Below the pieces are notes generated by a model. The model made no database searches, was not told the DNA's origin, and saw only the letters and a list, made by a program, of their open reading frames with translations. This document shows positions 17,949 to 26,927 of a DNA stretch of 64,000 nucleotides, in pieces. Made by a program: the position numbers and the translations under genes. The DNA is from Lachnospiraceae bacterium (GTDB lineage: Bacteria; Bacillota; Clostridia; Lachnospirales; Lachnospiraceae): contig SVFF01000002.1 in the NCBI GenBank assembly GCA_015057005.1, forward strand, positions 231,053 to 295,052, given 5' to 3'. The stretch's first letter is position 1. Each line of letters opens with the position of its first letter.

Positions 17949-19398
17949 TCTGTAATTTCTCGATTCCCTTACGGATTCTGTTTAAGGATTCCTCCTTGCC
18001 CAGAACTTCCATAATCTCGGTAGCGCCGGCAGGTGTCATCTGCTTGCCGGACACTGCGGTACGGATGGGCCACATCACGTAACCGTTCTTACAGCCCTTC
18101 TCCTCCACATATTTTACAAGAGACTGATACAGCCCGTCATTACTGTAATCCTCCTGTGCCTCTAAAATAGGCAGTACCTCTGTCAGCACTTCCAGTGCAG
18201 TCTCAGTGGTGGTCTTCATCTTTTTGTGAGCGTACATAGCGATGTCGTACTCGGGCAGTTCCTGGAAGAAATCAATATGCTCTGCAATGTCGGGGAATAC
18301 TTCAATACGGGTCTTCACCATTGCAGCAATCTTCTTCAGGTCGTAATCCTTAGTGATCACAGCCTTCAGGTAGGGCTCTGCCATCTCGTAGAAGGTATCA
18401 AACTCCATAGCCTTGATATACTCGCCGTTCATCCAGCGCAGCTTCACGATATCAAATACTGCGGGAGATTTGCTGATTCTGCGGTAATCAAAGTTAGCGA
18501 TCAGCTCATCCAGAGTAAAGATTTCTCTGTTGTCCTCGGGGCTCCAGCCCAACAGTGCGATATAGTTGACAATGGCCTCGGTCACAAATCCCTGCTCGAT
18601 CAGATCCTCAAAGGAAGAATGTCCGCTTCTCTTGGACAGCTTCTTGTGGTTCTCATCGGTGATCAGGGGCAGATGAATGTACACAGGCACCTGCCAGCCG
18701 AAAGCTTCGTACAGTCTTACATACTTAGGAGAAGAAGACAGATACTCATTACCGCGAACAACATGAGTAATATTCATGGTATGGTCATCCACAACATTTG
18801 CAAAGTTGTAGGTGGGATATCCGTCGGACTTGATCAGGATCATATCATCAAGCTCGCTGTTCTCTACAGTGATGTCGCCGTACAGCTCATCGTGGAAAGT
18901 GGTGGTACCCTCGTTGGGAATATTCTGGCGCACTACGAAGGGCTTGCCGGCAGCCAGATTGGCCTCTACCTCTTCCTTGGAAAGGTGCAGACAGTGCTTG
19001 TCGTAGATCATGATCTCCTTGCCGTCTACCACTTCGGTCTTCAGGGAAGCCAGACGCTCCTTGTCGCAGAAGCAGTAATAAGCCTCGCCTTTTTCAATCA
19101 GCTCCTTGGCATATTTCATGTAAATACCGGTCTTCATACGCTCACTCTGTACGTAAGGACCGTAACCGCCGTCCTTGTCGGGACCTTCGTCATGGATCAG
19201 ACCGGTCTTCTCCATGGTGCGGTAAATAATCTCGGTAGCACCTTCCACGAATCTCTCCTGGTCGGTATCCTCAATACGAAGCATGAAGTCGCCGCCGTCA
19301 TGCTTTGCAATCAAAAACTCGTATAATGCGGAACGCAGATTGCCCACATGCATTCTTCCTGTGGGGCTGGGTGCGTATCTTGTTCTGATTTTAGTCAT
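17941..19398 (-). CDS. gltX: Glutamyl-tRNA synthetase
   Basis: A 485-residue class I aminoacyl-tRNA synthetase that charges tRNA-Glu (and, in many Firmicutes, tRNA-Gln for later amidation). The HIGH-type motif is seen as [11 protein letters not shown] at the N-terminus and the KMSKS-type motif as KKLSKRSG. Typical C-terminal anticodon-binding helices end in [14 protein letters not shown]. The frame extends 33 codons further upstream, but GGAGGAAAAG directly precedes the ATG at 19398. The end overlaps the helicase start. Confidence 0.96.
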   Translation of the reverse strand: MTKIRTRYAPSPTGRMHVGNLRSALYEFLIAKHDGGDFMLRIEDTDQERFVEGATEIIYRTMEKTGLIHDEGPDKDGGYGPYVQSERMKTGIYMKYAKELIEKGEAYYCFCDKERLASLKTEVVDGKEIMIYDKHCLHLSKEEVEANLAAGKPFVVRQNIPNEGTTTFHDELYGDITVENSELDDMILIKSDGYPTYNFANVVDDHTMNITHVVRGNEYLSSSPKYVRLYEAFGWQVPVYIHLPLITDENHKKLSKRSGHSSFEDLIEQGFVTEAIVNYIALLGWSPEDNREIFTLDELIANFDYRRISKSPAVFDIVKLRWMNGEYIKAMEFDTFYEMAEPYLKAVITKDYDLKKIAAMVKTRIEVFPDIAEHIDFFQELPEYDIAMYAHKKMKTTTETALEVLTEVLPILEAQEDYSNDGLYQSLVKYVEEKGCKNGYVMWPIRTAVSGKQMTPAGATEIMEVLGKEESLNRIRKGIEKLQNA

Positions 19399-19468
19399 CT
19401 TTTCCTCCGTTCTTGCATGAGACACCATTTGCCTCAAATCATCATGCAAATATTTCCTACATTTTTCT

Positions 19469-19497
19469 ATTCTATCTTTTTTTTTATAAAACTGCAA
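19469..19497 (-). promoter_or_regulatory. Promoter of gltX
   Basis: TTGCAG (19492-19497) and TAGAAT (19469-19474) on the minus strand, 17-base spacer, about 70 bases ahead of the gltX start. No T-box is evident in the short leader. Confidence 0.55.
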
Positions 19498-19584
19498 TAT
19501 GATTTCTTGCTTTTTCTTAAAAGAGAGTCATTTTATCAAATTGGAACCATGCGTTACTTTCAATTTCTCTGCAAGACTGAACAC

Positions 19585-20193
19585 TTACTCCTTATCAGGC
19601 TGCTGTCCATTATGTGCTAACCATTTACAATCAGTAATCTCCATATTAGTAAAAGTAGCTTTAAACGACGATTCCTCCGGACTGCACGCATAAATACCAA
19701 ATTGAATTGTGCCGTTACCATTCCACATATGACAAATACGCATCTGCTTAAAAGTAAAACCATCTTCTGAACATTCAAGGCAATAGTCATCCTCACGGCG
19801 GCTAAATCTGTACCACATTGACTTTATATTTGCATCAATCTCTGTTGTTGCCCAATCAGAATAACCATTATTCGTCACTACACTGCCAAGATGTTGAAAT
19901 CTGTCGTTTTCATATTCAATAGAAGCTTTCAGCCAGTTTTCACTATCAAGGTACATCACTATTCCACACTGGTCAAATCTATGTTTGCTTTCAAAGGCAG
20001 TCTTCACTATGAAAGAGAAATATTTTTCATCTGTTTCCATTTGCAAAACAGGGGCATTATCATTTCTGAAGTGGTAATATGTTCTCTGCCATAAATCTGT
20101 GTGCGGCTTTGTAACTATTTCAATTTTATCATCAGCTATAGAATAACCTTCCGGCTCTCTTGTCCACTTGAAATCATTCACACTAAAGTTCAT
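19585..20193 (-). CDS. DUF1349 family protein (concanavalin-like fold)
   Basis: A 202-residue protein resembling the DUF1349 family, predicted beta-sandwich proteins related to the concanavalin/laminin-G fold. Landmarks are TDLWQRTYYHF, DQCGIVMYLDSENWLKASIEY and the end IQFGIYACSPEESSFKATFTNMEI. Some relatives are proposed regulators or carbohydrate binders; the role is unproven. No signal peptide. The gene is visibly more AT-rich than gltX and the hydrogenase on either side, which hints at later acquisition. Confidence 0.8.
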   Translation of the reverse strand: MNFSVNDFKWTREPEGYSIADDKIEIVTKPHTDLWQRTYYHFRNDNAPVLQMETDEKYFSFIVKTAFESKHRFDQCGIVMYLDSENWLKASIEYENDRFQHLGSVVTNNGYSDWATTEIDANIKSMWYRFSRREDDYCLECSEDGFTFKQMRICHMWNGNGTIQFGIYACSPEESSFKATFTNMEITDCKWLAHNGQQPDKE

Positions 20194-20274
20194 CTTCTTC
20201 CCTCACAATCATTATATTACCGTACACTTTCAATTTAAACGGAAACATGAGATTCACATCATACCTATAAAGCA

Positions 20275-20424
20275 GCTCAGCCTGCCCATTTATCTCATGA
20301 GGATCCTTGAAAGGCATCGGTACTTAGCAGAGGTCATGGCGAATAAATTCGCCAGAGATTAGTACCGTTATGTCCTTTCACGGAGCGCAAGCGTGTCCAA
20401 ATGATATATATAGGCAGGCTGAGC
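20275..20424. repeat. Roughly 150-bp nested palindrome (MITE-like or structured RNA)
   Basis: A rod-like imperfect palindrome bounded by a perfect 12-bp inverted repeat, GCTCAGCCTGCC (20275-20286) and GGCAGGCTGAGC (20413-20424). Inside are further matched pairs: 20308-20314 with 20374-20380 (TGAAAGG/CCTTTCA), 20318-20324 with 20361-20367 (CGGTACT/AGTACCG) and an apical hairpin 20337-20343 with 20348-20354 (TGGCGAA/TTCGCCA). It lies directly after the hydrogenase stop. No coding frame fills it. It may be a non-autonomous mobile repeat or a folded RNA. Confidence 0.65.
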
Positions 20425-20435
20425 ATAATATTCCC

Positions 20436-21944
20436 CTATTCGTGAATATCCTCAGGCAGTTTCTTCTCCGCCGAATTCTTAAACTTCGCCACTTCTTTGT
20501 ACGCCTGGGAAATTGCAATATTGGTACCGGCACCGGCTACACAGCCGCCGGGACATGCCATTCCCTCGATCAGGCAGCCGTTCATTCTGCCTGCTTTTGC
20601 CATCAAAAGTACTTTCTTACATTCTGCCAGACTTTCCGCATGTTCAATGTGCACCATGGTACCGGGATAATATTTTTCCACACAATCCTTGATGGCGCTT
20701 GCCACGCCTCCGGCTACGCCGTAGCCGCGTCCTGCGCCGGTAGCGTCTTTCATCTCGTCCATGGCCTTGATCTCCTCCAGGAGGATCCCCTTAGCCTCGA
20801 ACATACCGGTCAATTCTTCAAAGGTAATTACAAAATCCACATCGGAGCGCACGCTTCTGCGGCTGGCTTCCAGCTTCTTGGAAGCACAGGGACCGATAAA
20901 TACCACGGAAGCATCCGGGTGTTCCTCTTTGATGATGCGGGCTGTGGCTACCATGGGCGTCAGGGCATTGCTGATCTTGTCGATGGTTTCAGGGAAAAGA
21001 TTCTTGGCCATAACTGCCCAGGAGGGACAGCAGGATGTCAGCGCAAAATCCTGTTCACCGGTAGCCACAACGTTCACATAATGCTCAGCCTCTGCCAGAC
21101 AGCCTAAATCAGCACCGATGGCTGTCTCATAGACATCAGCAAACCCCAACTCCTTCAGAGCGGTCTTGAACATCTCCGGAGTCACCTTGGGACCAAACTG
21201 ACCAACGAAAGCAGGTGCAATCTGGGCAATGATCTTGCGGCCGGACTGCATAGCTCTGATCAGCTGGAAAATCTGGGATTTGTCCGCGATGGCACCAAAG
21301 GGACAGCTCACCATACACTGACCGCAGGAAACACACTGATCATTGTCGATCACTGCTCTTCCCAGTCTGTCAGACTTGATGGCTCCAATGCCGCAGGCTG
21401 CTTTACAGGGACGTTCCTTTCTGCAAACTGCATCGTAAGGACACACTGCTTTACATTTGCCGCACTTGATACACTTTTCCTGATCGATCACAGACTTGCC
21501 GTTCACCATAGTAATGGCGCCTTTAGGACATACGCTATGACAGGGATGGGCCACACAGCCCATGCAGGAGTCGGTGATCTCATAACGGTTTTCGGGGCAG
21601 GCGTTGCAGGCAGAAGGAATCACCTGCATCAAAGGAGGTTCATAATACTTTTCATCAATATTACTGTCCTCCAGGCCTTCCGTCAAATGACCGGGGTGTT
21701 CTCTGTTCTCCGGGCGCAGGCTCATGCCCATGGCCAGTCGCAGGCGCTCACGTACTACCGCTCTGTCACGGTACACATTCTCCCACATCTCTGACTCTTC
21801 ATAATCCACAATTTTGTAGGGAAGGGCTTCCATATCATCCTTCAGATTGGTGGAATGATAGGCAAGATTTGCCACTTCTTTAAATACTCTTCGTCTTCTC
21901 TGTCGTACAGGGGTATCAATCCCCCGCATACTGTTCATTTGCAT
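20436..21944 (-). CDS. Monomeric [FeFe] hydrogenase, probably group B
   Basis: A 502-residue iron-only hydrogenase that interconverts protons plus electrons with H2, normally with ferredoxin as partner. Several [4Fe-4S] binding motifs are seen (CMGCVAHPC near 127, CIKCGKCKAVC at 158-168, CVSCGQCMVSC at 204-214). H-cluster loops are present: L1 TSCCPSW (303-309), L2 PCASKK (352-357), L3 GMACPGGC (461-468). The N-terminus (RRRVFKEVANLAY) and the loop details look like the monomeric group B enzymes rather than the classic CpI type. It lies 11 bases after proA, so it is likely cotranscribed with the proline genes. Confidence 0.9.
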   Translation of the reverse strand: MQMNSMRGIDTPVRQRRRRVFKEVANLAYHSTNLKDDMEALPYKIVDYEESEMWENVYRDRAVVRERLRLAMGMSLRPENREHPGHLTEGLEDSNIDEKYYEPPLMQVIPSACNACPENRYEITDSCMGCVAHPCHSVCPKGAITMVNGKSVIDQEKCIKCGKCKAVCPYDAVCRKERPCKAACGIGAIKSDRLGRAVIDNDQCVSCGQCMVSCPFGAIADKSQIFQLIRAMQSGRKIIAQIAPAFVGQFGPKVTPEMFKTALKELGFADVYETAIGADLGCLAEAEHYVNVVATGEQDFALTSCCPSWAVMAKNLFPETIDKISNALTPMVATARIIKEEHPDASVVFIGPCASKKLEASRRSVRSDVDFVITFEELTGMFEAKGILLEEIKAMDEMKDATGAGRGYGVAGGVASAIKDCVEKYYPGTMVHIEHAESLAECKKVLLMAKAGRMNGCLIEGMACPGGCVAGAGTNIAISQAYKEVAKFKNSAEKKLPEDIHE

Positions 21945-21955
21945 TTATGTTCTCC

Positions 21956-23206
21956 TTATCTTGTCTGTCCGCAGCCCTTTACAAGGTATTTGTAGGAGGT
22001 CAGTTCCTTTAAGCCCATGGGGCCTCTGGCGTGCAGCTTCTGGGTGCTGATGCCGATTTCTGCACCGAAACCAAACTCAAAACCGTCTGTAAAACGAGTG
22101 GAAGCATTCCAATACACGCAGGCCGCATCCACCTGATTCAAAAACTGCTCCGCCACTGCCGCATTTTCCGTAACAATACAGTCTGAATGCTTGGTGTTGT
22201 ATTGATTAATGTGGTCAACAGCCTCCGTTACATCTGCCACTGTCTTCAAAGACAATATATAATCCAGATATTCTCTTCCGAAATCTTCTTCTGTGGCAGC
22301 AATACAATCAGTCAGCACTTCCAGGATCTGTGCGTCACCGCGAAGTTCCACATTCTTGGGCGCCAATTTTTCAGCCAGTTTGGGCAAAAATGCTTCCCGA
22401 ATCTCCTGATGCACCACCAGGGATTCACAGGCATTGCACACACCGATACGCTGGGTCTTGGCGTTGTAAATAATCTCCAGCGCCATATCAAGATCAGCAT
22501 CCTTGTCCACATAAATATGGCAATTGCCGGTACCGGTTTCAATCACGGGGATGGTACTGTTCTCCACCACGCTGCGTATCAGACCGGCGCCGCCTCTGGG
22601 AATCAGTACGTCCACATACTTGTTCATCTTCATAAATTCTGCCGTAACACTTCTATCGGTATCCTCAATCAGCTGCACTGCACTTTCTGTGATTCCACAA
22701 GCATTCAGTGCCTCTTTCAGCACTTTCACTACCGCAATATTGGAATGGATGGCATCACTGCCGCCCTTTAAGATCACAGCGTTTCCGGTCTTAAAGCAAA
22801 GTCCGAAAGCATCTGCAGTCACGTTGGGGCGGGACTCATAAATAATACCGATCACGCCCAGGGGCACCCTCACCTTCTCAATTGCCAGACCATTGGGACG
22901 GCTGAAACGTTCCATCACTTCTCCGATACAATCAGGAAGATCTCCAATCTGCACAAGCCCTTCTGCCATAGCCTGAATGCGCTCAGAAGTCAGACGAAGT
23001 CTGTCCAACATGCCGGGATGCATACCATTCTTTTCGCCGTTTGCCAAGTCAACTGCATTTGCCTCTATAATTTCATCCTGCTTTTCCACCAAAAGCTGCG
23101 CTGCTTTCTGCAAAGCAAGGTTCTTTTCTTCTGTACTGAGACGCTGGAGTTCATATTTTGCCTCAACAGCTTTCTGACCTAATTCCTGTAAATTTGTCTT
23201 ACCCAT
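21956..23206 (-). CDS. proA: Gamma-glutamyl phosphate reductase
   Basis: A 416-residue NADPH-dependent reductase converting gamma-glutamyl phosphate to glutamate 5-semialdehyde, the second step of proline synthesis. Family markers: [26 protein letters not shown] and the active-site Cys in [14 protein letters not shown]. The start at 23206 follows AAAGGAACGAGA; the frame is open 10 codons further. Its partner proB lies two genes upstream in the same operon. Confidence 0.96.
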   Translation of the reverse strand: MGKTNLQELGQKAVEAKYELQRLSTEEKNLALQKAAQLLVEKQDEIIEANAVDLANGEKNGMHPGMLDRLRLTSERIQAMAEGLVQIGDLPDCIGEVMERFSRPNGLAIEKVRVPLGVIGIIYESRPNVTADAFGLCFKTGNAVILKGGSDAIHSNIAVVKVLKEALNACGITESAVQLIEDTDRSVTAEFMKMNKYVDVLIPRGGAGLIRSVVENSTIPVIETGTGNCHIYVDKDADLDMALEIIYNAKTQRIGVCNACESLVVHQEIREAFLPKLAEKLAPKNVELRGDAQILEVLTDCIAATEEDFGREYLDYILSLKTVADVTEAVDHINQYNTKHSDCIVTENAAVAEQFLNQVDAACVYWNASTRFTDGFEFGFGAEIGISTQKLHARGPMGLKELTSYKYLVKGCGQTR

Positions 23207-23283
23207 TCTCGTTCCTTTCATTATGCACGGATACATACGGCCTCTTTACGCATATTTCCTGCCAAATCCGTCCTTAATCTCTG

Positions 23284-23877
23284 TCACACACAGATCACCT
23301 GATAAGGTTTTATATCCCAATCTTCTGCCGGAAGCTCCTCCACCATCTGACAGGCAAATCCCACACCGATGGTACGAAGCTGCAGCTTTTCCTTGTCCGC
23401 CAGAAACCTGTCATAAAAACCCTTTCCGTAACCGATACGATTGCGTCTGCGGTCAAATACCGCTCCCGGCATCAGCACCAGGGTCCGCTCCGCCTCCGCA
23501 GGATCATACCGGTAACGCTCCGCCTCTGTAGGAACAGGCTCCGGGATCCCCTTGTAGCCTGCTGTAAGTTCTGTCATGGAGTTTATACGATAAAATACAA
23601 GAGTTTGCTGTGCTTCCCCACCACAAGTCTGACCGGCGTCCACCGGTTCCACCTTGGGAACATAGACTTGCTTCCCAAGCCGCAGAGCCTCCTCAATGAT
23701 CTGTGTGGTGTCAATTTCACTTTTGTAGCTGGCAAAGGCCAGTATAATATCGGACCGATAAAACCACTGATGACCGCATATACGCTCTGTCAAAAGTATT
23801 GCGCCTCTGTCTCTCTCTTCCCGACTTAAGTTATCCCGCCCGGCAAGCACTTGTTTTCTGATCTGCTGCTTATTCAT
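23284..23877 (-). CDS. 5-formyltetrahydrofolate cyclo-ligase
   Basis: A 197-residue enzyme that uses ATP to convert 5-formyl-THF to 5,10-methenyl-THF. The family motif GYGKGFYDRFL is clear, together with LMPGAVFD just ahead of it and an N-terminal helical KQVLAGRDNLS segment. It sits inside the pro operon, and other folate genes (folD, fhs) lie elsewhere in the window. Its length is normal for the family. Confidence 0.9.
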   Translation of the reverse strand: MNKQQIRKQVLAGRDNLSREERDRGAILLTERICGHQWFYRSDIILAFASYKSEIDTTQIIEEALRLGKQVYVPKVEPVDAGQTCGGEAQQTLVFYRINSMTELTAGYKGIPEPVPTEAERYRYDPAEAERTLVLMPGAVFDRRRNRIGYGKGFYDRFLADKEKLQLRTIGVGFACQMVEELPAEDWDIKPYQVICV

Positions 23878-23911
23878 ATACGCGTTCTTTTCCTACCGCA
23901 ATTTTAATCTA

Positions 23912-24130
23912 TTATTTCTTCTTTTTGACAATATCAGTCAGCATTTCTACTGTGCCGTCGGGACGCTCTACTTCCACATTGTCAAGCTGGGCGCGCAGAT
24001 TGGCACGTACACTTGCCACATACTCAGCGCGAAGCTTCGCCTGCTCCGCCTTTTCTTCATCGTTCAAGCCCTCTGCTTTGGACTTATGATACAGTTCGTT
24101 GATTCTTTTGATTCTTTCTTCCATGTTCAT
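23912..24130 (-). CDS. DUF896 (YnzC-like) small protein
   Basis: A 72-residue protein of the DUF896/YnzC family, small helical proteins of unknown function widespread in Firmicutes. The conserved core RINELYHKSKAEGLNDEE followed by EQAKLRAEYVASVR forms a helix-turn-helix-like hairpin, with a KKKK end. The start is uncertain: the frame is open to 24142, but AAGGA overlaps that first ATG, so the ATG at 24130 is preferred. Confidence 0.85.
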   Translation of the reverse strand: MNMEERIKRINELYHKSKAEGLNDEEKAEQAKLRAEYVASVRANLRAQLDNVEVERPDGTVEMLTDIVKKKK

Positions 24131-24203
24131 GATTGTTGTCATCCTTATCTACATACTTTTATTAAGCACGAGGGACTTCCCCCCTGCACCTTAAAGCCTC
24201 AAT

Positions 24204-25073
24204 TTACTTGTGAATGTTCTTCACAAATCCGGGCAGATCAAAGTCTTCCTTTTTGTTTGCCACAAATAACGTTCCTACGTTGCCGCCGCTTACGATCCTA
24301 TGTATCGCCCCCAGATCACAGCTGTTGGCAATGACCATATCAATACCTGAACTGGTGGCAATCTTGGCTGCGATCATCTTGGTGTTCATACCGCCGGTAC
24401 CAACATTACTGCCGGTGGTGGCCTTGCCCATGCCCATCAGTTCCTCGGTAAGCACATCCACCTGTTCAATAAACCTGGCATCCGGATTTTTCCGGGGATC
24501 GTCTGTAAACAAACCGTCAATATCGGACAGCAGGATCAGCAGGTCCGCGTCAATCAATGCTGCCACAATGGCTGACAGCGTATCATTGTCACCAATCACG
24601 ATCTCATCGGTAGCAACGGTATCGTTTTCATTTACAATGGGGATGGCTCCCATGTGCAGCAGCTGGGTAAAGGTATTGTGGGCGTTAAATCTGCTGACAT
24701 CGTCCACGATCGTATTCTTGGTCATAAGGACCTGTGCTGCGGTGTGGTTGTACTCAGAAAACAGCTTCTGATAAGTCATCATCAACCGTGCCTGACCGAT
24801 GGCTGCACAAGCCTGCTTTACCGCCACTACTTCCTCCGGACTCATTCCGGAAAAATCAGTGATATTAGCAGCCTTTTTGCCTGCTGCAATCGCACCGGAG
24901 GACACCAGCACTACTTCTTTGCCCTGATTCTGGATATCACACAGCTCTCTTACCAGCTTCTCCAAACGGATATAGTCCATATCTCCTGTTTCTGCGTGCT
25001 GCAAAGAGGAAGAACCGATTTTTACCACAATTCTCTTTTTATCTTTAATAGCCTCTCTCAAAGGATTCATCAT
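24204..25073 (-). CDS. proB: Glutamate 5-kinase, without PUA domain
   Basis: A 289-residue kinase phosphorylating glutamate at the gamma position, the first and usually proline-inhibited step of proline synthesis. Landmarks of the amino-acid kinase fold: VVKIGSSSL at the N-terminus, VSSGAIAAG, NENDTVATDEI and GTGGMNTKMIAAKIA. The C-terminal PUA domain of the E. coli-type enzyme (about 90 residues) is absent, so this is the short form. It is the first gene of the pro operon, with its own promoter at 25122-25150. Confidence 0.94.
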   Translation of the reverse strand: MMNPLREAIKDKKRIVVKIGSSSLQHAETGDMDYIRLEKLVRELCDIQNQGKEVVLVSSGAIAAGKKAANITDFSGMSPEEVVAVKQACAAIGQARLMMTYQKLFSEYNHTAAQVLMTKNTIVDDVSRFNAHNTFTQLLHMGAIPIVNENDTVATDEIVIGDNDTLSAIVAALIDADLLILLSDIDGLFTDDPRKNPDARFIEQVDVLTEELMGMGKATTGSNVGTGGMNTKMIAAKIATSSGIDMVIANSCDLGAIHRIVSGGNVGTLFVANKKEDFDLPGFVKNIHK

Positions 25074-25121
25074 TTTGTTACCCGCCTATCAAAACTTTTG
25101 TCCTGCTTTATCAGTCGCTCT

Positions 25122-25150
25122 ATTTTACTGCATTTTTGCAGTTACGTCAA
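25122..25150 (-). promoter_or_regulatory. Promoter of the pro operon with hairpin spacer
   Basis: TTGACG (25145-25150) and TAAAAT (25122-25127) on the minus strand, 17-base spacer. The -35 lies in the last codons of the upstream FAD gene. The spacer contains an inverted repeat CTGCA/TGCAG (25128-25141), a possible operator or weak terminator. Confidence 0.55.
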
Positions 25151-26848
25151 TTGTATTACCGGAGCATACGCTGCCGCGATTTTCTCTGCCACACGCAGAC
25201 CATCCATAGCCGCCGAAGTGATGCCTCCTGCATAGCCGGCCCCCTCACCACAAGGATACAAGCCTTTTATTACGGACTGGAGGTTGTCCTCATCCCTGGG
25301 AATCCGAACCGGAGAAGAGGTTCTGCTCTCCACACCGGACAAAATAGCAGCCGGATCATCAAATCCCTTGATCTGTCTTGCAAAGACCTCCATCCCCTCC
25401 ACAAACGCTTCATTGCAATTGCCGGGAAGCAGAGAGGTCAGATCAGACCACTGATACAGTCCCTTGCACATAGGCTGCAGGGCTGCTGCGCAACGGGACT
25501 CCTCCGTATGCTGCACACTGTCTGCCTGATATCCCTCAACGGCCGCTTCTCTGCCTGCCATAACTTTCTCACGGAAATCACCGTATCTTTGCACGGGAAT
25601 CCTGCCCTGTGCCAGCTGATATGCTTTTTCTTCCAACTGACGCTGAAATTGAATACCTGCCAACGGATGCAGGGCACCGAAATCCTCCGGTGTCACCGAC
25701 ACAATAATGGCACTGTTTGCGTTGCTGCCGTCACGGTCACTGTAACTCATACCATTGACAGCCAGTCTCCCATCTTCGGAGGATGCGTTGACCACATAAC
25801 CGCCGGGGCACATGCAGAAGGAATACACACCTCTTCCGGTGGATGTCTGAGCAGTCACCTTGTATGCGGCTGCTCCCAATGCACCCGGATCACTCACACC
25901 ATAGAGTTCTGTATTGATCAATTCCTGAGGATGCTCTACGCGGAATCCCACTGCAAAGGCTTTGGGTTCCATAGGTATTTTTCTGCCAAGCAGCATCTCA
26001 AAGGTATCCCGGGCGCTGTGTCCCAATGCCAGCACTAACTGCTCACATTCCAGGTTCTCCTGTCCGTTTATGACCACACCTTTTACTTTTCCATCCTCCG
26101 TCAAAAGGTCCGTCACCCGGCTGTCAAAGCGCACTGTGCCGCCCAGGCGAAGGATTTCCTGCCGCATCCTTTTTACAATATCACAAAGCACATCTGTGCC
26201 GATGTGAGGCTTGGCCTCGTACAGAATGGACTCCTTTGCACCAAACTGTACAAAAGTCTCAAGGACGGCTTTGTTTCTGCCGTATTTGTCCTTGACCAGT
26301 GTATTTAATTTACCGTCGGAAAAAGTGCCTGCGCCTCCTTCCCCAAACTGTACGTTGGAATCTTTCAAAAGCCTGCCGCCCTGCCAAAACTGCTCCACAT
26401 CGGCTTTTCTGCTGTCCACATCCCGGCCCCGCTCCAATATAATGGGGCGATAGCCGTGAAGAGCCAGGAAATACCCGCAAAAAAGTCCCGCGGGTCCCAT
26501 TCCTACAATGACAATAGGCTTCTCCAATTGCTTGCTGCCAGATGCAGGAAATCGATACTTTACGGTATCAGATTTGCCAATCTGTCCAGCCATTTTCTTA
26601 TCTTTTGCAAACTTTTTTAAAATCTTTTCTTCGCCGTTTACCTGCACGTCAATTACATAGCTGCATATGATGTCAGGCTTTTTTCTGGCATCGATGGACT
26701 GACGCAGAATATCCACCTTCTGTATCTCTTTTTCCGGCACACGCAAAAGAGACGCTGCTTTTTTGCGTAGCAACTCCTTATGCCGTACGATCAGTTTTTC
26801 CCCATCGCCGTTATTTACAGGCATTTTCACCTGATTGATCCGTATCAT
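25142..26848 (-). CDS. FAD-dependent oxidoreductase (COG2509-like)
   Basis: A 568-residue flavoprotein of the uncharacterised FAD-dependent dehydrogenase group. An N-terminal domain of about 100 residues (RKKAASLLRVPEKEI) precedes the FAD-binding Rossmann motif IVGMGPAGLFCGYF near 113-126, followed by LERGRDVDSRKADVEQF and FGEGGAGTFSDGKLNT. The C-terminal GEGAGYAGGI is typical of FAD closure. The reaction is unknown. It follows another FAD protein of a different family by 79 bases. Confidence 0.85.
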   Translation of the reverse strand: MIRINQVKMPVNNGDGEKLIVRHKELLRKKAASLLRVPEKEIQKVDILRQSIDARKKPDIICSYVIDVQVNGEEKILKKFAKDKKMAGQIGKSDTVKYRFPASGSKQLEKPIVIVGMGPAGLFCGYFLALHGYRPIILERGRDVDSRKADVEQFWQGGRLLKDSNVQFGEGGAGTFSDGKLNTLVKDKYGRNKAVLETFVQFGAKESILYEAKPHIGTDVLCDIVKRMRQEILRLGGTVRFDSRVTDLLTEDGKVKGVVINGQENLECEQLVLALGHSARDTFEMLLGRKIPMEPKAFAVGFRVEHPQELINTELYGVSDPGALGAAAYKVTAQTSTGRGVYSFCMCPGGYVVNASSEDGRLAVNGMSYSDRDGSNANSAIIVSVTPEDFGALHPLAGIQFQRQLEEKAYQLAQGRIPVQRYGDFREKVMAGREAAVEGYQADSVQHTEESRCAAALQPMCKGLYQWSDLTSLLPGNCNEAFVEGMEVFARQIKGFDDPAAILSGVESRTSSPVRIPRDEDNLQSVIKGLYPCGEGAGYAGGITSAAMDGLRVAEKIAAAYAPVIQLT

Positions 26849-26927
26849 CTATCCAGTCCTTTCTAAACCCACGGACGCTGTGCCCGTCCCTTTTCACAGA
26901 CAAAGTCTGCCACACGTTACGCGCCCT

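Noticed and set aside
18226..19326. 366-codon open frame on the plus strand
   Set aside because: Antisense to gltX, which has all synthetase motifs. No start signal is visible.
19399..19584. Possible T-box or riboswitch ahead of gltX
   Set aside because: The leader between the promoter at 19469 and the start is only about 70 bases, too short, and no T-box core sequence was seen.
25136..26038. 300-codon plus-strand frame
   Set aside because: Antisense to a clear FAD oxidoreductase.
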